From Acinetobacter gyllenbergii CIP 110306 = MTCC 11365 (GTDB lineage Bacteria; Pseudomonadota; Gammaproteobacteria; Pseudomonadales; Moraxellaceae), in assembly GCF_000413855.1 (NCBI RefSeq), contig NZ_ATGG01000028.1, forward strand, positions 93,753 to 157,752: a stretch of 64,000 bases of DNA, given 5' to 3'. Both the position numbers and the translations under genes were made by a program. The notes below the pieces were generated by a model. It was given only the letters and a program-made list of their open reading frames with translations. It was not told the origin of the DNA and ran no database searches. Each line of letters begins with the position of its first letter. Position 1 is the first letter of the stretch. This document shows, piece after piece, positions 44,165 through 52,914 of this stretch.

Positions 44165-44352
44165 GCCTGATCAAGGTCTTTTTGCTGCTTTATAGGCTGT
44201 TGCTGAGCAGCCGTCTCTGTCTGAATTGGTTGCGTTGTTGCAACTCGCTCACTCCACGCTGATTTGGCTTCGGTCGAATCAGTCGGTCGTGGATCTGCCG
44301 CCATCAGCACAAACGTTACTGCGGTCAGTAAAACTAGAAAAACTTGTAACAT
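44161..44352 (-). CDS. Small membrane-anchored or exported protein (63 aa)
   Basis: The 63-residue frame begins MLQVFLVLLTAVTFVLMAAD, a single hydrophobic segment at residues 2-18, followed by a polar, Gln/Thr-rich tail (ETAAQQQPIKQQKDLDQA). GGGGA lies six bases before the ATG at 44352, a good ribosome site. It converges on nadC with a four-base overlap. I do not recognise a family; the tail could face the periplasm. Confidence 0.55.
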   Translation of the reverse strand: MLQVFLVLLTAVTFVLMAADPRPTDSTEAKSAWSERVATTQPIQTETAAQQQPIKQQKDLDQA

Positions 44353-44547
44353 CGTTATCCCCTAAAAATACTTCATTTCAATTTGTGTTCAATCTATCAA
44401 AGCAACATGAGCCAAATCTGAGGGCTTTGTTACAACATGCAAATGCTCAGTGCGCTATTTGTTGACGATGATGTGTTTGTGTCTACTTTCATTTCGCTCT
44501 ATGTAAGCTTAAAATGCTAAACAGCTCAATTTATTAAAATAATAACG

Positions 44548-44784
44548 ATGGATAGCCTGTTCGAAGCTGTGTTTCATGTGCTGTTTAAGCTGTTCCGTTT
44601 TCTCATCATTGATCTGATTTTTGAGATTATTTTGGAAGGCTTCATTCGTAGCATTGGCTATGGGGTGGTTCGCTGTTATCGTCTGGGGCAACGGGTAGAT
44701 TTTGACAGTACTGAAGTATTTGTGGTGGGTTTTATCAGTGTGTTGCTGCTGCTTGCACTGTGTCTTTATGTCTTACTGCGCTAA
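44548..44784 (+). CDS. Small membrane protein (78 aa)
   Basis: The 78-residue product has two hydrophobic segments (about 10-36 and 56-77) joined by a basic loop (VVRCYRLGQRVDFDSTE), giving a hairpin in the inner membrane. No family recognised. It converges with the phospholipase gene across a strong inverted repeat. Some 195 bases without visible features precede it. Confidence 0.6.
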   Translation: MDSLFEAVFHVLFKLFRFLIIDLIFEIILEGFIRSIGYGVVRCYRLGQRVDFDSTEVFVVGFISVLLLLALCLYVLLR

Positions 44785-44795
44785 TTTTCAGCTCA

Positions 44796-44830
44796 TAAAA
44801 AGCAGTTTAAGCATTTGCTTAAACTGCTGA
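44796..44830 (-). terminator. Terminator of the phospholipase gene
   Basis: AGCAGTTTAAGCA (44801-44813) and its exact complement (44816-44828) form a 13-bp stem; on the minus strand it runs into TTTTATG. It lies between convergent genes. Confidence 0.75.
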
Positions 44831-44852
44831 TTTAACATGTGCCCTAACAGCT

Positions 44853-47033
44853 TTAGCTGCCCGAAAAGCCCATATAAGGATCAGAAATTGAGTCCTCATT
44901 GGTTTCAATACGACCCGCAAAACGGCGACTATAGCTCGGATCATTTTCAATCGTGACGGTAAAATCATACCAACCACCAAACTCAGTCATGTCCCAGCTC
45001 AGTTCTTTTTCAGTCGTGGCCGTTTCAATTTGCCAAGTTTTATTGACCAGATAGGCATTGGCTTTGACCACCAGTTTCACTGTTTTTGCAGCATCGTTAC
45101 GCACTTTTAAAAACAGTTTAGGGTCACATTCTTCCATACAGACGCGAATTTCAGGGAGTGCCTGAATTTGAGCTGTCTGCGTCAGATTACCCTTAAAGCT
45201 ACGGTGAAAACCATTTGGTCCCAACACCCACAAATCATACTGATTGTCTTTAGTCTGCCAAATATCATCCAGTTGCTTACCTGCTTCCACCATATAACGG
45301 CGTGGAACGGCATCCAGATTCAATTTGTCATAGACATGGAACACGGCCGCATGTGTGCCGGTATTCGAGAACATCAGTTTGACTGTTTTGGCTGTGGCAT
45401 CAACTTTGGCACTACTATGCAGTATATAAGGCAATGCCCGTGATGGACGAATCCCTATCTCCTGCACTGGATCGGTCTGGCTGAGCGGACGGCTGACCGG
45501 CGCCAAACTTTCCTGTGCTTTACGAATCGCATCGGCCTCAGCTTTGCTCTTCTTCCCAGATAAATCAGGCATAGGCAGTAAGTTTGGTGTTTTAAAGTTA
45601 AATGCTGAGGTTAAATCACCACACACTGCACGACGATAAGGACTGATATTCGGCTCTTTCACATCAAAACATTGTTCCAAGAAGCGAATCACCGAGGAGT
45701 GATCAAACACTTGTGAATTGACCCAGCCCCCCCGACTCCACGGTGAAATGATATACATCGGCACACGAATACCTGGTCCATAGACCCCGACCCCATTACT
45801 GACGTTCGGGTCGGTGAAATCAGGCTGTCCATCAGAGGCTTTGGCATGTGTCGCATATTCATAAGACATCTGTTCTTTGCTCAGTGTCGACTTACCATAG
45901 ACCGTACCTGCTGTATCCATTGACGGTGCGCTTGGTGAAGGCATATGGTCAAAGAAACCATCATTTTCATCAAAGTTAATCAGAAAAACGGTCTGACTCC
46001 ACAACTCAGGGCGCTCAGTTAGGGCATTCAGTACTTCTTGGATATACCATGCGCCTTGCACGGGGCTTGATGGCCCTGGGTGTTCACTATAAGTGGCAGG
46101 CGCCACCAACCAACTCACTTGCGGTAATTGTCCCTGGGCAATGTCTTCCTTGAATGTCCCCAAGAAACCACCATCGGGCATGGTATTGGCAATGCCTTTG
46201 TACAAAGGTTGCTGAGCATCAATTGCTGGATCATAAGGCGGACAAATGCTGCTGTTATTGACAGGTTTGCCAGATAACTCATTGGCACGGCGATACTGTT
46301 TAAACCCGGCCAATGGATTATCAGTAAAGTTATCGGGCATATTTTGATACACCTTCCAGCTGACCCCTGCTTGCTGTAAACGCTCAGGATAAGTGGTCCA
46401 GTCATAACCTGTAGTCGATGGGCCAATGGCATCGAGATCATTGACCACACTGGCGACATTGGCACCTGTTGGGCCATTGGTTCCCGTCCAGATAAACATA
46501 CGGTTCGAGTTAGTGCCCGTATGCATGGCACAGTGATAAGCATCACACAGGGTAAAGGCATTGGCTAAGGCAAACTGAAATTCGACTTCTTGTTGTTTGT
46601 AATAACCCATCGATTGCGGTTGCTTATACTGCACCCAACTGCCCATACGGCCGTGATCCCAAGCAAATTGACCATCAGTCCAAGAATGTGGCGTACCACG
46701 GACGCGCTGTGCATTGCCACGACTGCTGTCGAGATGATACGGATAGACGGTATTCTTATTGGCATCGTACTGTGCCCAAACTTTACGACCTTGGCTTAAA
46801 GGAATGGTGAAGCGGTCACCAAAACTGCGTACCCCTTTCAAAGTGCCAAAATAATTATCAAAAGAGCGGTTTTCTTGGGTCAAGATCACCACATGTTTGA
46901 CATCTTTAATCGTCCCTTTCTCGACCTTGGCATCAATCGCAAGGGCTTTTTGAATACTCATGGGAAAACTGGTCAGTGCGGCTGTTCCAAATAAAGCTTT
47001 GGTTGAATTTAATAAAAAATCACGACGATTCAT
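44853..47033 (-). CDS. plc: Phospholipase C (Tat-exported, phosphoesterase family)
   Basis: Hydrolyses phosphatidylcholine-type lipids outside the cytoplasm. The 726-residue product has a twin-arginine signal (MNRRDFLLNSTKALFGTAAL; residues 1-33). The phosphoesterase domain follows (VVILTQENRSFDNYFGTLKG near residue 47, NFDENDGFFDHMPSPSAP near 355), then two C-terminal DUF756 domains (from about 520). Size and layout match Pseudomonas PlcH/PlcN and Acinetobacter Plc1/Plc2. Haemolytic or not cannot be read from sequence. A small lipoprotein gene lies 24 bases upstream. Confidence 0.93.
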   Translation of the reverse strand: MNRRDFLLNSTKALFGTAALTSFPMSIQKALAIDAKVEKGTIKDVKHVVILTQENRSFDNYFGTLKGVRSFGDRFTIPLSQGRKVWAQYDANKNTVYPYHLDSSRGNAQRVRGTPHSWTDGQFAWDHGRMGSWVQYKQPQSMGYYKQQEVEFQFALANAFTLCDAYHCAMHTGTNSNRMFIWTGTNGPTGANVASVVNDLDAIGPSTTGYDWTTYPERLQQAGVSWKVYQNMPDNFTDNPLAGFKQYRRANELSGKPVNNSSICPPYDPAIDAQQPLYKGIANTMPDGGFLGTFKEDIAQGQLPQVSWLVAPATYSEHPGPSSPVQGAWYIQEVLNALTERPELWSQTVFLINFDENDGFFDHMPSPSAPSMDTAGTVYGKSTLSKEQMSYEYATHAKASDGQPDFTDPNVSNGVGVYGPGIRVPMYIISPWSRGGWVNSQVFDHSSVIRFLEQCFDVKEPNISPYRRAVCGDLTSAFNFKTPNLLPMPDLSGKKSKAEADAIRKAQESLAPVSRPLSQTDPVQEIGIRPSRALPYILHSSAKVDATAKTVKLMFSNTGTHAAVFHVYDKLNLDAVPRRYMVEAGKQLDDIWQTKDNQYDLWVLGPNGFHRSFKGNLTQTAQIQALPEIRVCMEECDPKLFLKVRNDAAKTVKLVVKANAYLVNKTWQIETATTEKELSWDMTEFGGWYDFTVTIENDPSYSRRFAGRIETNEDSISDPYMGFSGS

Positions 47034-47057
47034 GAACTCATTTCCTTATTTTTATTG

Positions 47058-47195
47058 TTAGGGTGCACAGTGGATTTTGCAGCTTGGCTGTGGCGGCTGC
47101 GGATTTGACGTTGAGTTATTATTGTCGTCACTGTCGTTACAAGCGCTGAGTAACACGCAGCTGCCAGCAAGTAACGCTAAAAAGAAATTTCGCAT
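47058..47195 (-). CDS. Small lipoprotein upstream of phospholipase C (45 aa)
   Basis: The 45-residue frame starts MRNFFLALLAGSCVLLSACN and continues DSDDNNN, then a Pro/Gln-rich end with two Cys (PSCKIHCAP). The lipobox LSAC puts the lipidated Cys at residue 19, leaving a 27-residue mature lipoprotein. It is 24 bases upstream of plc on the same strand, so the two are probably co-transcribed. Function unknown; it could help export or hold the enzyme. Confidence 0.6.
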   Translation of the reverse strand: MRNFFLALLAGSCVLLSACNDSDDNNNSTSNPQPPQPSCKIHCAP

Positions 47196-47290
47196 TTGAC
47201 TATCCGTTAAATATCAGTGCAGATAGTCAATACAATCTAAATGACAGTTCGATGATGATTTGATCGCAATTCGATGACAAAAAAATAGAT

Positions 47291-47325
47291 AAAAAAAAAG
47301 GCGGTCTAAAAAAACCAGACCGCCC
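47291..47325 (-). terminator. Terminator of rph
   Basis: GGCGGTCT and AGACCGCC flank a nine-base loop, followed on the minus strand by a run of nine T. It lies 18 bases past the rph stop. Confidence 0.9.
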
Positions 47326-47342
47326 GCACTATCAACTGGAAT

Positions 47343-48059
47343 TTACCAACCGAGTGCCTGCTGTTGCTTCTGAATCAATTCCGCGATTCCTTTTTCTGCA
47401 AGCTCTAACATGGCATTGCACTGTTGGCGCGTAAACGGTTTGTCTTCTGCCGTTCCCTGAATTTCAATAAATTCGCCCGCCTGAGTCATCACCACGTTTA
47501 AATCGGTTTGGCAATTTGAATCTTCTTCGTAGCATAAATCGAGTAGCACTTCGTCTTGATACATCCCGACTGAAATTGCTGCGACTAAGCTTTTTAATGG
47601 ATCTTGTTTAATTTTTTTGTTGCTGAGCAATACGTTCATCGCATCAACCAAAGCCACGGCTGCGCCGGTAATCGCTGCAGTACGTGTGCCGCCATCGGCT
47701 TGGATTACATCACAGTCGATGGTAATGGTGTTCTCACCCAATTTCTTCAAATCCACCATAGCACGTAAGCTACGACCAATCAGGCGTTGAATTTCTTGGG
47801 TACGACCTGTTTGCTTACCACGCGCCGCTTCACGATCGCTACGGGTATGGGTAGAACGCGGTAACATGCCATATTCCGCAGTGACCCAACCTTGGCCCTG
47901 ACCTTTGAGGAAACGAGGGACTGAGTTCTCAATGCTTGCGGTACACAACACTTTGGTATGACCAAACTCAACCAAAACTGAGCCTTCTGCGTAACGAGTA
48001 TAGTTACGGGTAATTTTGACCTCACGTAATTGGTCTAATGTTCTTTGGTCAATACGCAT
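47343..48059 (-). CDS. rph: Ribonuclease PH
   Basis: A phosphorolytic 3'-5' exoribonuclease that trims tRNA precursors. The 238-residue product begins MRIDQRTLDQLREVKITRNY and carries GWVTAEYGMLPRSTHTR and the phosphate-binding RSDREAARGKQTGRTQEIQR near residue 73. The signature CDVIQADGGTRTAAITGA is at about residues 117-134. Full length, unlike the frameshifted rph of E. coli K-12. Single gene with its own terminator. Confidence 0.96.
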   Translation of the reverse strand: MRIDQRTLDQLREVKITRNYTRYAEGSVLVEFGHTKVLCTASIENSVPRFLKGQGQGWVTAEYGMLPRSTHTRSDREAARGKQTGRTQEIQRLIGRSLRAMVDLKKLGENTITIDCDVIQADGGTRTAAITGAAVALVDAMNVLLSNKKIKQDPLKSLVAAISVGMYQDEVLLDLCYEEDSNCQTDLNVVMTQAGEFIEIQGTAEDKPFTRQQCNAMLELAEKGIAELIQKQQQALGW

Positions 48060-48156
48060 AACGTTTCCTTAAAACTATGGCTCAAATATCATTGCGCCAT
48101 AGTATAGCTCAATTACGTATGCTTTCAGTTTTACTTATTGGTTACAATTCACCGAA

Positions 48157-49314
48157 TTAAGCAAACTTAAACTTTGACTTAAGGGTGCTCCACCCTTGTG
48201 CCAACTGTGCTGACAGATCATTGGGCAATGAACATTTGGCTAAACGTACCCACACCGTCCAGAACTGTTTCATGAAGTTAGCTTCGTTATAGTTCACCCC
48301 ATATTCAGCACATAAGGCTCTGATTTGTGGTGCAACTTGCTCATAACGATTGGCTGGCATATCGGGGAATAAATGATGTTCAATCTGATGGCTCAAGTTT
48401 CCACTCATAAAGTGCATCCATTTGCCACCTGTGAAGTTACTTGAACCCCGAATCTGGCGAAGGTACCACTGCGCCTTGGTTTCGTTCTCGGTATTATCCG
48501 CTTCAAAGGTTTCAGCATCTTCGGTAAAGTGACCATTAAAAATCACCGCAGATGACCATAAGTTACGCATGATATTCGCAACGGCATTGCCTGCTAATAC
48601 TGGAATAAAGTTGATGGTGGCAATCGCTGGGAAGAACACATAGTCTTTCAACACTTGGCGTCTGGCTTTTTTACGGAACTCGGCCGCATCCGCCCAGACC
48701 TGTTTCCAAGTTTTGGTTTTATAGACCAGTGCATCTTCTAAATGCAGGTTTTGCACACCGACATACCACTGGAAAAAGAACATCAGCTGTAAGGCCAATG
48801 GGATATTGGCCAAATGACGCACTTCCCATTTTTGATCTTCAGTCACGCGTAAAATGCCATAACCCACGTCATGATCTTTACCGACAATATTGGTATAGGT
48901 ATGGTGCATGTAGTTATGGGTGTAGCGCCAGTCATTACCTGAGCAGGTGTTATCCCAATCGTAGTCTTCGCCACGCAAGCTTGGATCATTGAGCCAGTCA
49001 AACTGACCATGCATCACATTATGTCCAAGTTCCATATTCTCGACGATTTTAGAGACACCCAGCATCGCGGTTCCCAACAACCATACCGGTGGAATCCAGC
49101 CACCGAACATTAACATGCCACGTGACGCGATTTCGGTATAACGTACAAAATTACGCACTTTATAGATATATTTTGAATCCTGCTCGCCGAGATTCTGCAT
49201 CACCTCTAAGCGAATTTCCTCGACACGGCGACCAAACTCTTCTACTTGTTCAGGGGTTAAATGCGCTGACTTTGATACAGTCTTAAATTCTAATGCCATA
49301 TTCATGCTATTCAT
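48157..49314 (-). CDS. Membrane fatty acid desaturase (DesB-like acyl desaturase)
   Basis: A di-iron membrane desaturase that introduces double bonds in acyl chains. The 385-residue product has three His boxes: HNVMH (about residue 97), HNYMHH (about 133) and HQIEHH (about 314). Hydrophobic segments lie at 68-90 and in the middle. The ATG at 49314 follows GAGG by four bases; the longer frame begins with TTG. It lies 18 bases downstream of the ferredoxin-reductase gene, with a divergent TetR gene beyond, the arrangement of P. aeruginosa desT-desC-desB. Confidence 0.9.
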   Translation of the reverse strand: MNSMNMALEFKTVSKSAHLTPEQVEEFGRRVEEIRLEVMQNLGEQDSKYIYKVRNFVRYTEIASRGMLMFGGWIPPVWLLGTAMLGVSKIVENMELGHNVMHGQFDWLNDPSLRGEDYDWDNTCSGNDWRYTHNYMHHTYTNIVGKDHDVGYGILRVTEDQKWEVRHLANIPLALQLMFFFQWYVGVQNLHLEDALVYKTKTWKQVWADAAEFRKKARRQVLKDYVFFPAIATINFIPVLAGNAVANIMRNLWSSAVIFNGHFTEDAETFEADNTENETKAQWYLRQIRGSSNFTGGKWMHFMSGNLSHQIEHHLFPDMPANRYEQVAPQIRALCAEYGVNYNEANFMKQFWTVWVRLAKCSLPNDLSAQLAQGWSTLKSKFKFA

Positions 49315-49332
49315 CCTCAAATATCTTTGTTT

Positions 49333-50358
49333 TTATAGATCAATCGTGACTGGGCTAAGCGCCTGGCTTACACATAACTTGATCGGACGATTCGGTTGAT
49401 CATCAATTTCACCCGTGATGACGTTTTGGGTAACGCCACTGACTTTGGTACAGCTACAGCGGTTACATACACCCATGCGGCAACCATGCTGTGGGCGTAA
49501 CCCTGCTTGCTCTGCACTACTCAGCAAATTGGTCGTGGCAATAAAATTCTGTTGCGCACGACGGAAACTAATCGGTTGAGCCTCACTTGAATGCTCGATT
49601 TGTACAGGTTGGAAAAATTCTTGATGGAAGTTTTCCGCAGCACCCTGCTGTGTATAAATGTCTTGTGCTTGGCGCATCATGCTGTGATGACCACAGGCAT
49701 AGGCTTTTACATCTTTAAAATTCGGAACTAAGGTTTCTAACAATGCAGCATCTAAATGTTGTTTCTGTACCGATGTATTAAAGAAGTGATAGTGCAACTG
49801 TGGATATTGCTCAGCCAAGGCCAAGATGTCCTGATGAAACACTTCAGCACGGTTAAAATACAACACATAAATGTCTTCGAGTTGCTGTTGTAATGCTTGT
49901 TGCAATAAAGAATAAATCGCGGTAATGCCTGAACCCGATGCAATCAGCACGGCGGGCTGCTGACCTTGGTGCAAGACAAAATCACCTTGTGCTTGCGAAA
50001 TCTCAAAGTGATCGCCAACACGAAGTTGCTGAGCAGCTTTAGACACCACTCCTTGGACTTTGATGCCCAGACGGATTTCACCCTGTGCAGTTACATCAAT
50101 AATCGAATAACTACGTTGCTGATATACCCCATTAATCATTAGGGTAATCAATACACTTTGACCTGCTTGAACTTGGCGAATATCAAAATTATGATTTGGC
50201 TTTAAGGTCAATAACACCATATCCGAACTAAGTGGCTGTACCGCAGTGACTTCTGCAAGTGTCCGCTTCCAAGCAAAAGTTGGCTTTATCTTTTGCAAAA
50301 TAAAATCAACAAAATCTTCTCGAATCCAATGTGGCTGATAACTTAACTCTGCGTTCAT
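49333..50358 (-). CDS. Ferredoxin-type NAD(P)H oxidoreductase partner of the desaturase
   Basis: Supplies electrons to the desaturase. The 341-residue product has an FAD-binding domain (RSYSIIDV near residue 90, ASGSGITAIYSLL near 147), an NAD(P)-binding domain ending in YACGHHSMMRQA, and a C-terminal plant-type 2Fe-2S domain with CRMGVCNRC and a distal Cys (LCVSQAL). GAGGAACGT precedes the ATG at 50358. It resembles DesC of P. aeruginosa. Expression is probably controlled by the adjacent DesT-like repressor through boxes at 50393-50467. Confidence 0.9.
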   Translation of the reverse strand: MNAELSYQPHWIREDFVDFILQKIKPTFAWKRTLAEVTAVQPLSSDMVLLTLKPNHNFDIRQVQAGQSVLITLMINGVYQQRSYSIIDVTAQGEIRLGIKVQGVVSKAAQQLRVGDHFEISQAQGDFVLHQGQQPAVLIASGSGITAIYSLLQQALQQQLEDIYVLYFNRAEVFHQDILALAEQYPQLHYHFFNTSVQKQHLDAALLETLVPNFKDVKAYACGHHSMMRQAQDIYTQQGAAENFHQEFFQPVQIEHSSEAQPISFRRAQQNFIATTNLLSSAEQAGLRPQHGCRMGVCNRCSCTKVSGVTQNVITGEIDDQPNRPIKLCVSQALSPVTIDL

Positions 50359-50392
50359 ACGTTCCTCGTTTTGTATCTGGCTATTTATATTG

Positions 50393-50467
50393 AGTGAACA
50401 AATGTTCATGTAGTGAACATGTGTACACTATATTTATTTGTGTTCACTGAGTCAACACTTGTTCACT
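50393..50467. promoter_or_regulatory. Three DesT-like operator boxes
   Basis: AGTGAAC-N3-TGT boxes occur at 50393-50410 (spacer AAA), 50412-50429 (spacer ATG) and, inverted, 50450-50467 (AGTGAAC-AAG-TGTTGACT on the minus strand). The last is very close to the P. aeruginosa DesT site as I remember it. They lie 35 bases before the reductase gene. The rest of the 312-base gap to the TetR gene shows no other feature. Confidence 0.7.
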
Positions 50468-50670
50468 AATTTTTTGGATATTTTTTATACTTTTTGATAA
50501 GCCTTTTAAAATAAGGAAAAAAATAAAAAATTACGCATGCTTTGAGCTCACACCAAATGGGGCTTGATCAGAGAAAGATCAAAAACATTGGCATTTAGCA
50601 ATGGACAAGGACTAAAAAGTTTCTGTTTTTTTTGCTAGACTCTGCTGTACGGTTTCAATGAGTCTTATTC

Positions 50671-51321
50671 ATGTCGATTAGAGATGAACGAAAACAACAG
50701 AGTCGGCAGGCTTTACTCGATGCAGCACTTCATCTCAGCACTGCTGGGCGCTCATTTAGTAGCATTAGTTTGCGCGAAGTTGCTCGCGAAGTGGGTTTAG
50801 TGCCGACTGCGTTTTATCGTCATTTCCAAGATATGGATGCGCTTGGACAAGAGCTGGTTGATCAGGTCTCTTTGCATTTAAAAAGTCTGATTCACCAATT
50901 GGGGCAGAGCTATTTACAACATAGCGGTTCGGCCAAAACTCGGACCAGCATTGAATTGTTTGTACAAGCGGTCAATCACAGCCCACAACAATGGCAGTTT
51001 ATGATTGCAGAGCGTTGGGGCGGTTCAGAGACGGTGCGTATCGCGATTGCCCGTGAAATTGAGTTTTTGATTGAAGACCTCGCCATTGATCTGTGCAAAC
51101 TGGAAACCTTTAAACATATTAAAGAAGCCAAGGACTTGCAGGTACTCTCGACCATTTTGATTAATATGTCGTTTACATGGGCCATGACCTGGATCAATCT
51201 GCCGAAACAATTCAGCATTGATCATTTACTCGAACAACAAAACCTGTTTATTGACAATGCAGCGACGCAAGTCCGTTTACTCTTCAGTGGTATCTCCAAC
51301 TGGGAACCCCAAAACGCTTGA
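50671..51321 (+). CDS. TetR-family regulator, DesT/FabR-like
   Basis: The 216-residue product has an N-terminal TetR helix-turn-helix (RQALLDAALHLSTAGRSFSS, LREVAREVGLVPTAFYRHFQ, residues about 10-55) and an all-helical C-terminal domain with FIAERWGG-like sequence (FMIAERWGGSETVR) as in FabR/DesT. These proteins sense the ratio of saturated to unsaturated acyl-CoA and control desaturase expression. It is divergent from the reductase-desaturase pair, with three operator-like boxes in the gap. Confidence 0.88.
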   Translation: MSIRDERKQQSRQALLDAALHLSTAGRSFSSISLREVAREVGLVPTAFYRHFQDMDALGQELVDQVSLHLKSLIHQLGQSYLQHSGSAKTRTSIELFVQAVNHSPQQWQFMIAERWGGSETVRIAIAREIEFLIEDLAIDLCKLETFKHIKEAKDLQVLSTILINMSFTWAMTWINLPKQFSIDHLLEQQNLFIDNAATQVRLLFSGISNWEPQNA

Positions 51322-51428
51322 CCGGATACAAACCAAAGTTTGATATATAAAAGCATTGCTTAGCGTTATGATGCATTAGACACTAATGTAAACGCAGTGT
51401 AGAACACTATGAGGAGCTTATAAGCATC

Positions 51429-52064
51429 ATGAATCCTGATCGTCATACTCAGTTCTTAATTCGTAAAGAAAAAATTTTGCAGGTTGCGGAAAAGCTGTTA
51501 TTAGAAAACAACCAAGAAATGACCCTAGATGAACTGGTTGCTGAACTGGATATTGCCAAGGGCACCTTATACAAACATTTCCGTAGCAAAAATGAGTTGC
51601 TGTTGGAGCTCATTATTCAAAATGAAAAAGAAATTTTAAAAATTTCAGACAAATACAATACCGATGTCAAAGAGTATGCACCACGCTATATGCTTTATCA
51701 TTTAACCTCACCGAGTCGTACCATTTTGCTGCATCAGTTAGAAGAGCATCTGACCATGACTGAGTCGAAGTTAAAGCATTTGTTTGATGAGCTGTATGCC
51801 ATTCGCCAACAGCGCATTGTCTCGTTGAAAGATATGACGGAAAAATATTTAAAATCACAAAACTACGATATGTCGATTCGGGATTACCTGTCTTATATCT
51901 GGTCACTGACTTACGGCGCGGCGTTGTTATTGAACTCAAGCTATTACCAGCGTTCAATTGGCTCACGTGAGAAATTGATTAATCTATACGTCAATCAGGC
52001 CTTGTCGCTACCGACACAGAAAGTTCAGATCGACTTAAAAGACCTGCAAATGGATCAAATCTAA
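51429..52064 (+). CDS. TetR-family transcriptional regulator
   Basis: The 211-residue product has a TetR DNA-binding domain (KILQVAEKLLLENNQEMTLD, ELVAELDIAKGTLYKHFRSK at about residues 16-57) and a helical ligand domain with no recognised subfamily motif. AGGAGC lies about eleven bases before the ATG. It follows the DesT-like gene by 107 bases but has its own likely promoter and a terminator. The target is unknown. Confidence 0.88.
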   Translation: MNPDRHTQFLIRKEKILQVAEKLLLENNQEMTLDELVAELDIAKGTLYKHFRSKNELLLELIIQNEKEILKISDKYNTDVKEYAPRYMLYHLTSPSRTILLHQLEEHLTMTESKLKHLFDELYAIRQQRIVSLKDMTEKYLKSQNYDMSIRDYLSYIWSLTYGAALLLNSSYYQRSIGSREKLINLYVNQALSLPTQKVQIDLKDLQMDQI

Positions 52065-52066
52065 AT

Positions 52067-52097
52067 AAAAAAGGACTGCAATTGCAGTCCTTTTTTG
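52067..52097. terminator. Terminator between the TetR gene and dsbA
   Basis: AAAAAAGGACTGCAATTGCA with its mirrored half and a T-run form a hairpin that serves both convergent genes. Confidence 0.9.
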
Positions 52098-52115
52098 ATT
52101 GAACATGGGCGTAAA

Positions 52116-52736
52116 TTATTTAGCTTTACGCTCTTTTTCCAACAAATAATCAACAACCTGTGTCACTTTCGCATCTTCACCCTGCACCACATATTTACCA
52201 TTCACCACAACTGCTGGTACACCCGTCAACTGATACTGCTGCGCCAATTTATTCGACTCAGCAATTTTTGCCGTGATTGGGAAGGAATTAAACATGCTGT
52301 TAAATTTCTGCTCAGGTACGCCATAACGTGCAAAGAATTTTGCTTGCGATGCTTGATCAAAAATCTGCTGATTGCCGTCATGAATGGCATGGAACAATGG
52401 AATATGGGTTTTCTTGCGTACACCCAGTGCTTCCGAAACGTAGTAACCGCGTGCCCCTTGTTCCCAGACTTTATTCATCGCCGCAGGCGTACGTAAGAAA
52501 TAAACGTCTTTTGGAATTTGCTTTAACCATGTTTGCATATGTGGTTCAAGCTTGAAGCAGTGCGGGCAGCCATACCAGAAGAACTCACGTACTTCGAGTT
52601 GTCCAGCAGGTGCTGAAGTTTTGCCTGGATTGGCAATCACGGTATAGTCTTTACCAGCCACAAAATCTGCTGCCATCGCATTCATTGAGAATGCCAACGC
52701 AACTGCACTTAAACCACCTAATACTAACTTTTTCAT
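52116..52736 (-). CDS. dsbA: Periplasmic thiol:disulfide interchange protein DsbA
   Basis: Introduces disulfide bonds into exported proteins. The 206-residue product starts MKKLVLGGLSAVALAFSMNA with cleavage near AMAAD, then has the thioredoxin-fold active site FFWYGCPHCFKLE (CPHC at about residues 58-61) and the cis-proline loop LTGVPAVVVNGKY near 175. The ATG at 52736 gives a standard signal peptide; the upstream ATG at 52760 would add a basic octapeptide. Confidence 0.95.
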   Translation of the reverse strand: MKKLVLGGLSAVALAFSMNAMAADFVAGKDYTVIANPGKTSAPAGQLEVREFFWYGCPHCFKLEPHMQTWLKQIPKDVYFLRTPAAMNKVWEQGARGYYVSEALGVRKKTHIPLFHAIHDGNQQIFDQASQAKFFARYGVPEQKFNSMFNSFPITAKIAESNKLAQQYQLTGVPAVVVNGKYVVQGEDAKVTQVVDYLLEKERKAK

Positions 52737-52914
52737 TGGCTTTGCTTTTCCTCTAAGCATTTTTCGTAAGTTTATATGCTAAATATAAAACAAACACGAG
52801 CAATTCGTTTTGCTTGTGTGAAGTTTTTTATTGGATTTATCGCTTTTTTTACCAGAATCGCTACACTACCAACAGATTAAACCGAAATAATCATCCTAAG
52901 ATAGAGGTGACACC

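Noticed and set aside
44548..44691. Minus-strand small frame at 44509-44691
   Set aside because: It overlaps the two-segment membrane protein gene in antisense and has no ribosome site or recognisable feature.
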